This document shows positions 15,760 to 24,902 of a stretch of DNA of 64,000 nt, piece by piece (the first letter of the stretch is position 1; every line of letters starts with the position of its first letter). The stretch is from Breznakibacter sp047600785 (GTDB taxonomy: Bacteria; Bacteroidota; Bacteroidia; Bacteroidales; Marinilabiliaceae): NCBI GenBank assembly GCA_047600785.1, contig JASGKH010000002.1:496001-560000 (forward strand), read 5' to 3'. The notes below the pieces were generated by a model. It had not been told where the DNA came from, ran no database searches, and saw nothing but the letters and a program-made list of their open reading frames with translations. Position numbers and translations under genes: made by a program.

Positions 15760-15804
15760 TTATTCATTTGTTGAAAGAATTATGTGTATTTAAATTACCA
15801 CCAC

Positions 15805-16090
15805 CTTACTTATAGGTGTAACTTAACTACGTCAATTATACCTAATTGTGGAAATAGTGTGTACTTTTTTGTGCACTTTATTTCCAGCTCGCTGTTTCTA
15901 CAAATCGTCAAATAGCGTTTTGGTTTTTTGAATACTTTTTGTTGTAACGGCTGCGTGTGCCCGGCATGGGCATGTACCCATTTATTGCAAAAGTTCCGAA
16001 AAACGATGGAAATTACAAATTTTTATCGTTAAACAATAAATGAAGCATAGGGATATTCAAGGAAATATAAGTCCTTTACGGGCGGCATTC
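15805..16090. repeat. 285-bp direct repeat, copy B
   Basis: The second copy of 5856-6140, same orientation, ~95% identical by eye, with the same hairpins and the same short minus-strand C-terminal peptide (stop at 16057-16059). Beyond 16090 similarity to copy A becomes patchy to about 16190. Together the copies bracket ~9.7 kb that holds the AraC operon, the redox module, the TPR and SDR genes. Confidence 0.8.
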
Positions 16091-16200
16091 GAAACTTTAT
16101 AGAAATTGCGACCCTTTCAAATTGCACTTTCCTGCCGCCTGAAATATGACCGCACTTAGCGCATCCATTTTTCAATTCAAATTCTGTTTTTCCTTTTATT

Positions 16201-16595
16201 GTTAGGTCTCTATCGAATATTGACGCATCAAAATCAAGATAATTATGATTGCAGGATCTTTGGGAAATTGGTGCAGATCCGGACGCAATCATTAAATTGA
16301 TACGCAAGTATTTCGATGATTATGCCAGTCTTGGAATCCTTGACTTGGGCTGTGGGAAAGGAGTCGTGTCGGTCGGGGTCCCGAAACAATTGGGGGGCAG
16401 GAGTGACGGGATTGATGCGATTGCCGGATCTATTGAGTTTGTCCGGCAAAAAACAGGCGAATTCAACGTTCCGCATCTTTGCATATTTGAAACGGGGGTA
16501 TTGGAGAACGAAAGACCTGCGAGCTACCATGTGACATATTGGGTGGCGTCGGTTTGTTTTATTTACTATCCTCGGTCCTTTGCCTGGCTTTATGA
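16201..16595 (+). pseudogene. SAM-dependent methyltransferase, multiply frameshifted
   Basis: A class I methyltransferase is visible in three successive frames. A short start piece (…HQNQDNYD) shifts frame near 16248 into the main block with motif I LDLGCGKGVVSV (~16345-16380) and a post-motif acidic residue in GIDAIAGSIEF. It shifts again after IFETG (~16495) into LPCDILGGVGLFY, which ends at TGA 16593-16595. The C-terminal third of the family is missing. At least two indels plus truncation make it non-functional. It marks the right boundary of the accessory island and is the first plus-strand gene trace after it. Confidence 0.75.
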
Positions 16596-16627
16596 CTGTT
16601 ATCACGATGGGGCGTGGCGTCCTGGTC

Positions 16628-17905
16628 TTACCTTTTTCTGGCCCACGGCATCACATTGGCCGGCGGCCGTTGCTGCCTGAGCTCGTTGGCCATAAACTCC
16701 ATGTAGGGTTTTACGTGGTGGAAGTAGTGTTTGAACCCTGTACACAGGTAATTAAGTCCGGGTTCGCCGTCTTTGGTTCTTGCAAAACGGTTTTTGGGGC
16801 ATTCGCCGTGGCATTGTTTGACAAACTGGCACTCTTTGCATTGCTTTGGGAGCTTATTGTATTTGTCTGCACCAAAAGCAAGTTGCTTTTGGGAGAACAT
16901 CATTGAGGCCAGCGAATGACGGTTGATGTTCCCCAGTTTATATTCGGGAAACACATAATGGTCACAGGCGTACACATCGCCGTTGAATTCCATGGCCCCT
17001 GCATGGCCGCAGGTACGTGCCCAGATGCATTGCCCCGGATCGACGTCCATGTAACCGGCCAGGGTGGCATCGAACATGGTCACGAAGGTTTGGCCCACGT
17101 CGTGGCGTACCCATTCGTCGAAGATGGTTGCCATGAATTTTCCAAAAGCCAGGGGTTGCACCGACCAGGGAGTGACCTGAACATCTTGGGTGTCACCGGC
17201 CGACAGCAGGCTCAGTCCGTCCCCGCGTTGCGCCTGCCGTTCCACCACGGGCGAAAACTGGATGTACCGGGCACCAATGCTTTTGAAAAAATGGTAGACC
17301 TCAAGGGGATATTGCGCGTTGTAATCGTTCACTACCGCCAGTACGTTGAACTCTACCCCGTGTTTTTTCAGCAACTCAATGCCTTTCATGGTACGGGCAA
17401 AGGTGCCGTTGCCACGCTGGTCGGTCCGGTATTTGTCGTGGCAATGCTCGGGCCCGTCGATGGAGATGCCAATGAGAAAGTTATTTTGCCTGAAGAACCG
17501 GCACCATTCATCGTTGAGCAACAAGCCGTTGGTCTGAAGCGAGTTGTCGATTTGATGACCGCTGGAATAACGCCTTTGGAACTCCAACGCTTTTTGGTAA
17601 AACCCAATGCCCCTGAGCAGCGCCTCACCGCCGTGCCACGTGAACAACACATGGGGCGTGGGTTGTGCGCCGATGTACTCCATGGTGAACTTTTCCAAAA
17701 GGTCGATACCCATCACATTGTGTTTGCCTTTGCCGTACAATACCTCTTTTTCCAGATAATAACAGTATTTGCAGTCGATGTTGCACATGGCCCCAACGGG
17801 TTTGGGCATAATGTATACCGGAGCGGGAAGAGGATTGAAATAAAAATTTTTGTCTGGCATGTTCATGCTCGTGATGGGATGATATCCGCCAAAGTTAATG
17901 AACAT
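16628..17905 (-). CDS. Anaerobic sulfatase-maturating enzyme (radical SAM/SPASM)
   Basis: A 425-residue radical SAM enzyme. CNIDCKYCYYLEK (~42-54) is the CxxxCxxC motif binding the SAM [4Fe-4S] cluster. HGGEALLRG and GISIDGPEHCHDKYR are typical of AslB/anSME proteins. C-terminal cysteines in CIWARTCGHAG, CDHYVFPE, CKECQFVKQCHGECPKNR form the SPASM auxiliary clusters. It oxidises an active-site Cys or Ser of a sulfatase to formylglycine. No sulfatase gene lies in the window, so the client is elsewhere. ATGs at 17905, 17866 and 17860 are all possible starts; the longest is given. Confidence 0.9.
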   Translation of the reverse strand: MFINFGGYHPITSMNMPDKNFYFNPLPAPVYIMPKPVGAMCNIDCKYCYYLEKEVLYGKGKHNVMGIDLLEKFTMEYIGAQPTPHVLFTWHGGEALLRGIGFYQKALEFQRRYSSGHQIDNSLQTNGLLLNDEWCRFFRQNNFLIGISIDGPEHCHDKYRTDQRGNGTFARTMKGIELLKKHGVEFNVLAVVNDYNAQYPLEVYHFFKSIGARYIQFSPVVERQAQRGDGLSLLSAGDTQDVQVTPWSVQPLAFGKFMATIFDEWVRHDVGQTFVTMFDATLAGYMDVDPGQCIWARTCGHAGAMEFNGDVYACDHYVFPEYKLGNINRHSLASMMFSQKQLAFGADKYNKLPKQCKECQFVKQCHGECPKNRFARTKDGEPGLNYLCTGFKHYFHHVKPYMEFMANELRQQRPPANVMPWARKR

Positions 17906-17935
17906 TCTTGTGGGACCATTTTATTGTATCATTAA

Positions 17936-18446
17936 ATAGTTCATGCCATCCCGCAATTATGAACGGTTCAAAATGGGACATAGAAATCATGGATGACCAT
18001 ACGTTGAACCGAAAATGATACGGAATGGATTGGAATTTGGCCAAAGTTGCGGGGATTGGACTGGTAATATGGCCTAAGAAAGACGATTTGAAAAAAATGT
18101 TTGACGTTAAGAGTGTGGAGGATACGTTTTCTCTGTGGCCATGGAAACGAAAAATGTCCGATAATCCCCATCGGACTTGGCCATATTCGGCTTAAATGAC
18201 AAAATACGCTATTTTTGGAATGAGTAAATTTTCATAAAACCAAGCAAGAAGCTATGTCGTGTCGGTAGTTTAACAGCGACAGGATGAAGGCAAGTTCTGT
18301 AACACCGGGAGGATAGTCGTCAGGCCAGATCCCATGAGGGATTGGGTCTGTAACCGGAACTATTGGTGGAAAGTTGCAGAACAGGCCAATGGAACCCACT
18401 TGCAACAAAAACATTCGGGTTATCTGGTTTTCAGGATTACTGGATT
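17936..18446. other. Intergenic, decayed coding trace only
   Basis: There is a plus-strand open stretch around 18020-18195 (includes MDWNLAKVAGIGLVIWPKKD) with protein-like composition, but it has no good start and no recognised family. It may be a remnant. The rest probably holds the promoter of the DUF4421 gene; no clear promoter motif was identified. Confidence 0.35.
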
Positions 18447-19460
18447 ATGAGTAGGTATATTTTTATTTTTTTTGTTTTGAACATGATTTGCCCCGTTTGG
18501 GCCATTTCCCAAACGGAGCTGCCAGAAACCCGTAGCAACATGGTCGTTTCCGTCAATAAATGGATCGACAAGACCTTTGGCACATATGATACGGCATTCG
18601 TTAAAAAATCGTCCAATCGGTATGTGGGGATTGTAAGAAGCTCCAACTGGCTCGATTTCTACCATTTCAACTTCGGCAATGATGCGGCGATCGCATTTCG
18701 ATCTGATCTTTGCTATAATCTGGGATTCTCAGTCGGCTACAAATCTATTTTATTGGGCTATTCGATCAGTTTAACCGATGCCTTTTCAAACAGATCGGTC
18801 GGAAGCAGGAAGCTGGATTTTCATGTGTCTACCAATCGGTTTAGTGTTGATTTGTATCATGTCAGCAATAAAGGGCAAACGAATTTGTCATCCTATAAAT
18901 CATCGGATGGACAACAGAACTTGCGCCAACCGTTTGATGGCCTGAGCACGAAAACGTTAACCCTCGATGTTTATTATTATTTCAATAAGTACCGGTATTC
19001 CAGTTCGGCAGCCTATTCCAGAGGCTACACCAATCAGCAGGTCAAAAGTGCCGGATCGTTCATTACCGGTCTGTCTTATTCCAGCCAAAATATTTTTTTC
19101 GATTTTACCGAATTATCAGCGGAAAATCCGTCCCTGCAAATTCCCCAACTCGGAGTTCAAAGGATCCGTTACGATAGCTATTGTGTAAATGTGGGCTACG
19201 GCTACAACTGGTTGTTTTCAAAAGCCTGGCTGGCAAATGTCACGGTCATCCCTGCTGTTGGTGTGAATGTGCACCACGACAAGGCCGACGAAGGGAACCT
19301 GTCGGTTAACGCCAAAACAAAGGCTGCATTGGTATATAACGCCCCCCGGTATTTTATGGGCATAACATGCCATTACTATTCGAACTGGTATTTTTCTGAC
19401 CAATACACGTTGGAGAATTCAATCGGTTCTTTCGATATTTTATTCGGGTTAAGGTTTTAG
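18447..19460 (+). CDS. DUF4421-type outer membrane beta-barrel protein
   Basis: 337 residues. The signal peptide MSRYIFIFFVLNMICPVWA fixes the ATG at 18447; an in-frame extension to 18363 has no support. The mature part has alternating Tyr/Phe/Ser-rich strands typical of a beta-barrel and ends in FGLRF, a C-terminal aromatic as in outer membrane proteins. It fits the Bacteroidota DUF4421 family, function unknown. It stands alone and is convergent with the AraC gene at 19547. Confidence 0.75.
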   Translation: MSRYIFIFFVLNMICPVWAISQTELPETRSNMVVSVNKWIDKTFGTYDTAFVKKSSNRYVGIVRSSNWLDFYHFNFGNDAAIAFRSDLCYNLGFSVGYKSILLGYSISLTDAFSNRSVGSRKLDFHVSTNRFSVDLYHVSNKGQTNLSSYKSSDGQQNLRQPFDGLSTKTLTLDVYYYFNKYRYSSSAAYSRGYTNQQVKSAGSFITGLSYSSQNIFFDFTELSAENPSLQIPQLGVQRIRYDSYCVNVGYGYNWLFSKAWLANVTVIPAVGVNVHHDKADEGNLSVNAKTKAALVYNAPRYFMGITCHYYSNWYFSDQYTLENSIGSFDILFGLRF

Positions 19461-19546
19461 GGGATAAGACAAGGGAATGAAACCGGAAACGAATCTGTGT
19501 TTGTTCCCTTGAGCAATCGCGAGGCTATTTTATCCGCGCGTTTTCA

Positions 19547-20413
19547 TTAGCTTTTTTTGTAATCTTTGGGCGATGTTCCGACGTGTCGTTTAAAATACTT
19601 CCCAAAAAACGACTGGGAAGGAAAATTCAGCTCATCACTGATTTGTTGGATGTTCATGTTCGTGGATTTAAGCAGTGCCTTTGCTTCCAACACCACATAA
19701 TTGTCGATCCAATCGCTCGCCGACATGCCGCTGTTGTCCTTGATCAATTTCGAAAGATATTTGGGTGTCAGGCACAATTTATCGGCATAAAATTCCACGC
19801 CCCGTTCTTGTTTGTAATGTGCTTGTACGGTATTCAAAAACTCCTCGACAAGTTTTTCGTTTTTCGACTTTTTCTTATCGCTCAGCAATTTATGATATTG
19901 GTAGCCGGTGCTGTAAAAAAATGCCTTTATCAGGTTTTTTACCACTTCCATGCGGTAAGGGTTGTCCTTGTTCCTCACTGCCCGTTGAAGGATGGAATAA
20001 TAAGCCACCAGGACATCAAGCTCGTCATTGGTCAACGGCAGGAACGGATTGTTACGTATGGAAAGGAACAACGGAAGTCTTTCCTCTAAATTCAGACCAT
20101 TGGTAAAACGCCTCGACATAATGACAATAAGGACTTGAAAATCTTCGCTCATGTATTCGTACTCTAAAATCTGCTCGGGAAGGATAATGGCAAATCCAGG
20201 CGACGTTGTGGTCAATGGCCTTAAGTTGACTTTTCCCCTGGAGGTTCCCTTGATGCAAATAATGCCAACGGACATGTCAACTTTGAATGGGTTATCGAAG
20301 GCAGGTTTGATGTAGGGCTTGTCGAACAATATGAAGTCATTGCCTATCGAGTCAACCCCTTCTGCATTTTTCAAATCGGGATGCCAGTTATAAGATGATA
20401 CAACATTTTCCAT
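19547..20413 (-). CDS. AraC-family transcriptional regulator
   Basis: 288 residues. A cupin-like N-terminal domain (~35-110) is followed by the AraC double HTH at ~190-288 (VEFYADKLCLTPKYLSKLIKDNSGMSASDWI and MNIQQISDELNFPSQSFFGKYFKRHVGTSP). The ATG at 20413 is preferred to a TTG seven codons upstream. Its target is unknown. To its right, divergently, lies a decayed stretch with an efflux-like fragment, so a lost target operon is possible. Confidence 0.85.
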   Translation of the reverse strand: MENVVSSYNWHPDLKNAEGVDSIGNDFILFDKPYIKPAFDNPFKVDMSVGIICIKGTSRGKVNLRPLTTTSPGFAIILPEQILEYEYMSEDFQVLIVIMSRRFTNGLNLEERLPLFLSIRNNPFLPLTNDELDVLVAYYSILQRAVRNKDNPYRMEVVKNLIKAFFYSTGYQYHKLLSDKKKSKNEKLVEEFLNTVQAHYKQERGVEFYADKLCLTPKYLSKLIKDNSGMSASDWIDNYVVLEAKALLKSTNMNIQQISDELNFPSQSFFGKYFKRHVGTSPKDYKKS

Positions 20414-21104
20414 GATGACGTATGTTTTTACCAAAATAGGACGTTTAGTCGGAATTTTAAAATATATATCGACTTTTAGGCCAAATTAATATCCTTTTAA
20501 GCCTTTTTTTAGATGGTTTGCATCCATACTTTTGTCTCGTCGCACAATAATAACAACGAGTAGGGGAGAAAAGAAATCAGGATCGCCTCCAAAAAAGAAT
20601 TCATGAAGTCAATTGTTTTTTCTGTTCTTTCTTATTCTTCCTATTTATTTGGCACAGAGGGACAGTTCGGCAAGGTTGTGCAAGCGGTTATCGAAGAAAC
20701 ATCAATGTACCCCGTGTTCTCATTGGGAAAGAGGGCAGTGGGCATGAAATCGCCGAAACACGCGCGCCGCCTTGCGGCCCAAGATCAATGTTAACGGTAG
20801 TTTTCAGGATAACATTGAACTTCCGGTCGCGCTATTGCCCGGAGAAATCGTTGGGCAACCGGGCACCACATTGCTGCCCGGATCGGTGTCAATTACAGTG
20901 CCAGAAGCTTTTGCTAGCCAGAATAACCAAATCACGATGTAGATGTAGGCGTAGGGAATTGTCAGAAGCATGCCCGAGGTTCTGAGCGTATATACATCTG
21001 GTCAAATGCCATTGTATCAGTGAATTGATGTATCAAATTCTTCCAATCAGGAACTCCCTGTTTAATGGGAGTTGTGTGTTAAGTTAAATATAAAAAACAA
21101 TTGA
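20414..21104. other. Intergenic with decayed DNA
   Basis: Between the AraC start and the next gene there is no intact reading frame with family-like content. The only coding trace is the TolC-like fragment at 20781-20942. Other open frames (20603-20794, 20788-20985) give no recognisable protein. Confidence 0.5.
20781..20942 (+). pseudogene. TolC-like outer membrane efflux fragment
   Basis: A 53-codon open piece reads INVNGSFQDNIELPV…LLPGEIVGQPGTTLLP. This matches the region of Bacteroidota TolC-family proteins in which an N-terminal strand is followed by a PGExxGQPGT loop. There is no start, and both flanks are out of frame or unrelated. With the second efflux relic at 24.4 kb it suggests repeated loss of efflux genes here. 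Confidence 0.4.
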
Positions 21105-21746
21105 ATGAAAAAGTTAATGTTGGCAGTCACTGTCACCGGGCTAAGTATTGTCCAGTTAAATGGACAGGGGGTTATGAAGTCAATTACCGAAAGATTGTCG
21201 GGAGGCTTAAAAGCAGAAACGAATGCGTCCAATTTTATCTTGTCGGATATGCCTGATGCAAAAAGCAAGATGAAGATCGGCTGTACGTTTGGCGGTTTTG
21301 TGAAAATAGATCTGGCGGAACATTTTGCCATTCAGGAGGATCTGTTGATAAGTTACAATACCTCGGGGTTAGAGCAGAATGGGACTGAGAGCGATTATGA
21401 ATCATGGAGTTTCGATCTCCCGATTTATTTCATGGGGCAGTGGGACGTGAATAATGGGCACAAATTTTACTTTGGCGTAGGCCCTTCTGTGAAATATGGC
21501 TTCAATGCTACACTTATCACAGGAAACGAAGAATTCGATTTATACAAAAAAGACCCAACTACGGACAAGCCGACGATGAATCGTCTGGTTGTTGGAGGTG
21601 CAACGATTGTGGGTTATGAACTGAAATGCGGATTACAGATGAATGCAGGGTACAAATTGGGGTTGATGAATGTACTTGATGATACAAAATATGTATCGGA
21701 AATGCGACCTGGCACATTAACCCTGGGGGTGGGGTACCGTTTCTGA
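21105..21746 (+). CDS. Small outer membrane beta-barrel protein (PorT/OmpW-like)
   Basis: 213 residues. A signal peptide ends near LNGQG, then comes a short barrel with strands such as MKIGCTFGGFVKIDLAEHFAIQEDLLISY, FDLPIYFMGQW, FYFGVGPSVKYGFNA and the terminal TLTLGVGYRF. This pattern (glycine- and aromatic-rich strands, C-terminal RF) fits the outer-membrane beta-barrel domain widespread in Bacteroidota. No ligand or partner can be inferred, and it is a single-gene unit. Confidence 0.75.
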   Translation: MKKLMLAVTVTGLSIVQLNGQGVMKSITERLSGGLKAETNASNFILSDMPDAKSKMKIGCTFGGFVKIDLAEHFAIQEDLLISYNTSGLEQNGTESDYESWSFDLPIYFMGQWDVNNGHKFYFGVGPSVKYGFNATLITGNEEFDLYKKDPTTDKPTMNRLVVGGATIVGYELKCGLQMNAGYKLGLMNVLDDTKYVSEMRPGTLTLGVGYRF

Positions 21747-22395
21747 TTTATTGAAGTAAGGCATCGCTTGTGACGTAGATAATGTATCGTCTTTTCCATC
21801 CGATGGTTTATTACATTCCCCATCCGGTACAGTAGAATCTTTTCGATTATTGATGGGGATAGGCGAATTAAGATGCTGGTTTGGTTAATGGTTGTGAGTA
21901 GTCCCGGATTGTGGCCGTCCCGACCTGAAAAAGGGCGCGGGACGGTTCCTTTTTTTGCGGCACTACCGTTACACTTTTGATATATCCAAAAACAATGTAT
22001 GATGAACGCACGTGTAGAGATACATCCCGGCTTTGCACCAATAGGGGAAGGTCCATCGCGCATGCGATTGGTTGAGCACTTCAACCAGAAAGGGTGGTTT
22101 ATCCAGCATGGACGAAAAGGAATGGCACAGAAAAGAGGGTGAAAGAGAAGGTATAAGTTACAAACTTGTGTCATAGATGTTCAAATTAAGTCTTGTTGTG
22201 GATGTTTTACTTTGAATTTTGTCCACTTAGCTGCAAACATCTCATGTAAGAGATTTGCATATATGTACCTTTGGATAAATTTTTGAAAGTAACTGCTGTT
22301 TTTAATAGCATTAAGTTGTTATAAAAATATACTTCTGTTCCATTTATTATTACTTGTACACTGTCGAATAATTAAATTTTAAATAATTCGAGATA
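21747..22395. other. Intergenic, no supported gene
   Basis: About 650 bases without a family-like frame. The minus-strand open frame 21614-22174 overlaps the preceding gene and has random-looking composition. The AT-rich last 150 bases probably carry the promoter of the sensor kinase operon. Confidence 0.5.
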
Positions 22396-23478
22396 ATGGG
22401 GATAATGCATTTGAAGATTTCAAAAAACAAGCCTGTAAATGTGGATGTACCAATAAAGAAAATAAGCTTGTTCAATTTTTGGATAGCAGTCTATTTTTGT
22501 TTATTCGGCTTTTTTACAACTTTGGCAAGTGTAGGATTGGGGGAGCTGCCTAAAGCGGTTACAAATTCCTTACTTGGACTTACAACAATGCTTGTTATTG
22601 CTTTTGGTAATTTGGGTTTGTTTGTTTTTTTAGATAGCAAATTATTCAAATACAAAATAGGATTTATCGTATTAAGTTATTGTTTTAGTTTTGCAGCATT
22701 TGTATCTATAATCAGAATACATACCTATGTTAATAATACGGGTGATTTGTCAACGAGTTTATTGTCGTTGATTTACTTATTTGTAATTAGTATTCTTACG
22801 AATACTTTAATTCTTGCACTTCAAAATTTTATTATTGTACAAGATGCAAAGGTGAAATCGGATATAGAGAACTCCTGCCTCAAAGCAACCAATGCTGAAG
22901 CAGCCACACAATTGTTAAGACAGCAAATACAACCACATTTTCTGTTTAATGCACTCAATATTCTTAAGTCGTTATATCGGGTTGACCCTCAAAAAGCAGA
23001 GAAATATTTATTGCATTTATCGAATTTCTTACGTGCCTCGGTGTCGAACAACACCTTTAAGGTTATCTCCTTAAAGGAAGAACTAAAGCTTTGCGAAAAT
23101 TACATTGAGATGCAAAAAATTCGATTTGCAGAAGCATTAAAATGCTCCATATCCATTCCAAAGGAAAAGCAGGAAAGAGGATTTATCCCATCCTTTTCGA
23201 TACAGCCATTGTTAGAGAATGCGATAAAACACAACGAACTGACAGAAGAATCGCCATTACACATCGCGATTGAGCTTGACGAAGATGATCGGATAAGGGT
23301 AACCAATAATCGTCAGATTAAAAACAGCACAGAAGCTTCGACCGGAAGCGGTTTGGTCAACTTATCAGAACGCTATAGAATACTTTCGGGTGATGAGTTG
23401 ATTATTCACGAAGATGAAGGACGTTTTTCGGTCAGTATAAAAATATTAAGCCATGAGAATAGTAATCATAGAAGATGA
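22396..23478 (+). CDS. LytS-type membrane histidine kinase
   Basis: 360 residues. Four hydrophobic helices (about 25-45, 55-75, 85-105, 122-145) are followed by a short coiled linker. The His_kinase domain has the phosphoacceptor in QQIQPHFLFNALNILKSL, and the ATPase part has the N-box LLENAIKHNELTEESPLHIAI and G-box TGSGLVNLSERYRIL. It overlaps the LytTR regulator by 26 bases, so the two form one unit. The ligand is unknown. The efflux relic directly downstream could be a former target. Confidence 0.9.
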   Translation: MGIMHLKISKNKPVNVDVPIKKISLFNFWIAVYFCLFGFFTTLASVGLGELPKAVTNSLLGLTTMLVIAFGNLGLFVFLDSKLFKYKIGFIVLSYCFSFAAFVSIIRIHTYVNNTGDLSTSLLSLIYLFVISILTNTLILALQNFIIVQDAKVKSDIENSCLKATNAEAATQLLRQQIQPHFLFNALNILKSLYRVDPQKAEKYLLHLSNFLRASVSNNTFKVISLKEELKLCENYIEMQKIRFAEALKCSISIPKEKQERGFIPSFSIQPLLENAIKHNELTEESPLHIAIELDEDDRIRVTNNRQIKNSTEASTGSGLVNLSERYRILSGDELIIHEDEGRFSVSIKILSHENSNHRR

Positions 23479-24223
23479 AAGAATAACAGCGGAAGATTTA
23501 ACCAACACGATTAGATCGTTAGAGCCAACCGCTCAGATTATTTCAATTTTGACATCGGTAAAAAAGGCAATAGCATATTTTAAAAATAATGAAGCACCAG
23601 ACCTAATATTCAGCGATATCCAATTAGGAGATGGTGTGAGTTTTGAAGTATTTAGTGCTGTTAAAATAAAAGCACCAGTCATTTTTTGTACTGCATATGA
23701 CGAATACGCATTAAAAGCATTTAAGACCAATAGTATCGATTATATGTTGAAACCATTTACTGCAGAATCCATATCCGATGCACTGGTAAAATACAAGGAT
23801 TTTCAACAGACCTTTTCAGCAGGCGAAACGCAATATAAAGCCATTTTGGACGCACTTAAAAACAGAGAAACACCAAAAACAGCAGCAGTATTGGTGCATT
23901 ATAAAGACAAAATAATGCCGGTAAAGCTGGATGAGGTTGCATTGTTTTACATTGAAAATTCAATTACTTATCTACAGACATTCAATGAGATGGTGTACGT
24001 AGTAAACAAAAACCTTGAAGTTCTGGATCAGACTGTTGGTAACCATTTTTTTAGAGTAAACCGCCAGTTCATTATCAATCGGAAAGCTGTTGTTGATGCA
24101 TCCCATTATTTCTCGCGAAAGCTATCGGTGCATATTTCAGTGCCTTTTAAGGAGAAAATTATTGTGGGTAAGGAAAAAACACAGTCGTTTTTAAGCTGGC
24201 TTGAAAATATCGATAGTAAATAA
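23453..24223 (+). CDS. LytTR-family response regulator
   Basis: 256 residues. The receiver domain (1-120) has the acidic pocket IEDERI, phospho-acceptor Asp in LIFSDIQLG and conserved Lys in MLKPFTA. The LytTR DNA-binding domain spans ~150-250 (HYKDKIMPVKLDEVALFYIE, HFFRVNRQFIINRKAV). It is the partner of the kinase whose 3' end it overlaps. Confidence 0.92.
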   Translation: MRIVIIEDERITAEDLTNTIRSLEPTAQIISILTSVKKAIAYFKNNEAPDLIFSDIQLGDGVSFEVFSAVKIKAPVIFCTAYDEYALKAFKTNSIDYMLKPFTAESISDALVKYKDFQQTFSAGETQYKAILDALKNRETPKTAAVLVHYKDKIMPVKLDEVALFYIENSITYLQTFNEMVYVVNKNLEVLDQTVGNHFFRVNRQFIINRKAVVDASHYFSRKLSVHISVPFKEKIIVGKEKTQSFLSWLENIDSK

Positions 24224-24405
24224 AATACCGTGCTTTGTGTCTTTTGGTTTTAACCTGAATGGTTCATTGTCCTTTTAGTCAAGAGGCTTATTCATAATTC
24301 TCCAATCCCTTTTCATTTTTAAGATTCGCTTTCAGAAACTATAGGTTCACCCGTCTATTTGTCCGTTTCGCTAACAATTTCAATTTAATATTCACTGAGT
24401 CAATA

Positions 24406-24800
24406 CACTTTTGTATCGAAGGAGAATAAGACGATTGATATACCGTTGCAGGAATGCATTAATGTGGCTATCGAAAAGAATGTCAAGGTAGAAAAAACCA
24501 CAATTGAAAAAGAAAAGGGCCGCTATGCAGTACGGCGAAGCTGCAATAATTATGTTGCTTAAAGTAAATATTGCAACAAATTGGCAGAATAACTTAAAAC
24601 CACCCACAACTAATCTTCCTGGAGGTTTTCTTGGCCAACCGGGAGCTATGATAGGAGTGAAAATGGGCAGTAATTATAGTATGAATGTAAAACCCGGTGG
24701 ATTGACCAGTTCAATGATATTAACGCTCATTGTCGTTCCTATAGTGTATCTGATTTTCAATCGGCCTCAAACCAAGGTTACAAGCTATAAAAGGATATAA
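24406..24800 (+). pseudogene. Collapsed TolC-MFP-RND efflux operon relic
   Basis: Three coding traces are joined. Around 24427-24530 is a TolC N-terminus (PLQECINVAIEKNVKVEKT). Around 24590-24690 is the TolC loop region (LPGGFLGQPGAMIGVKMGSN). From about 24694 the frame becomes the extreme C-terminus of an RND pump, GGLTSSMILTLIVVPIVYLI, corresponding to GGLTSSMFLTIFLVPTVYLV in the intact pump at 29.2 kb. In the intact operon the order is TolC, MFP, RND, so a large deletion joining tolC to the end of the RND gene explains this. A frameshift also lies within the TolC part. Confidence 0.7.
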
Positions 24801-24902
24801 TTTATTAAGAAGTTGATTGTCAGAAATATGTTTAAGTCGTCGTAAAGAAATGATCAGGCGTTAAAGAGTTAAATATTCAAGTCAATTATAATTTTTTCAA
24901 AA

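Noticed and set aside
16916..17935. A 339-codon plus-strand frame
   Set aside because: It is the antisense of the sulfatase maturase gene; that gene has complete radical SAM and SPASM motifs, while the plus-strand text matches nothing.
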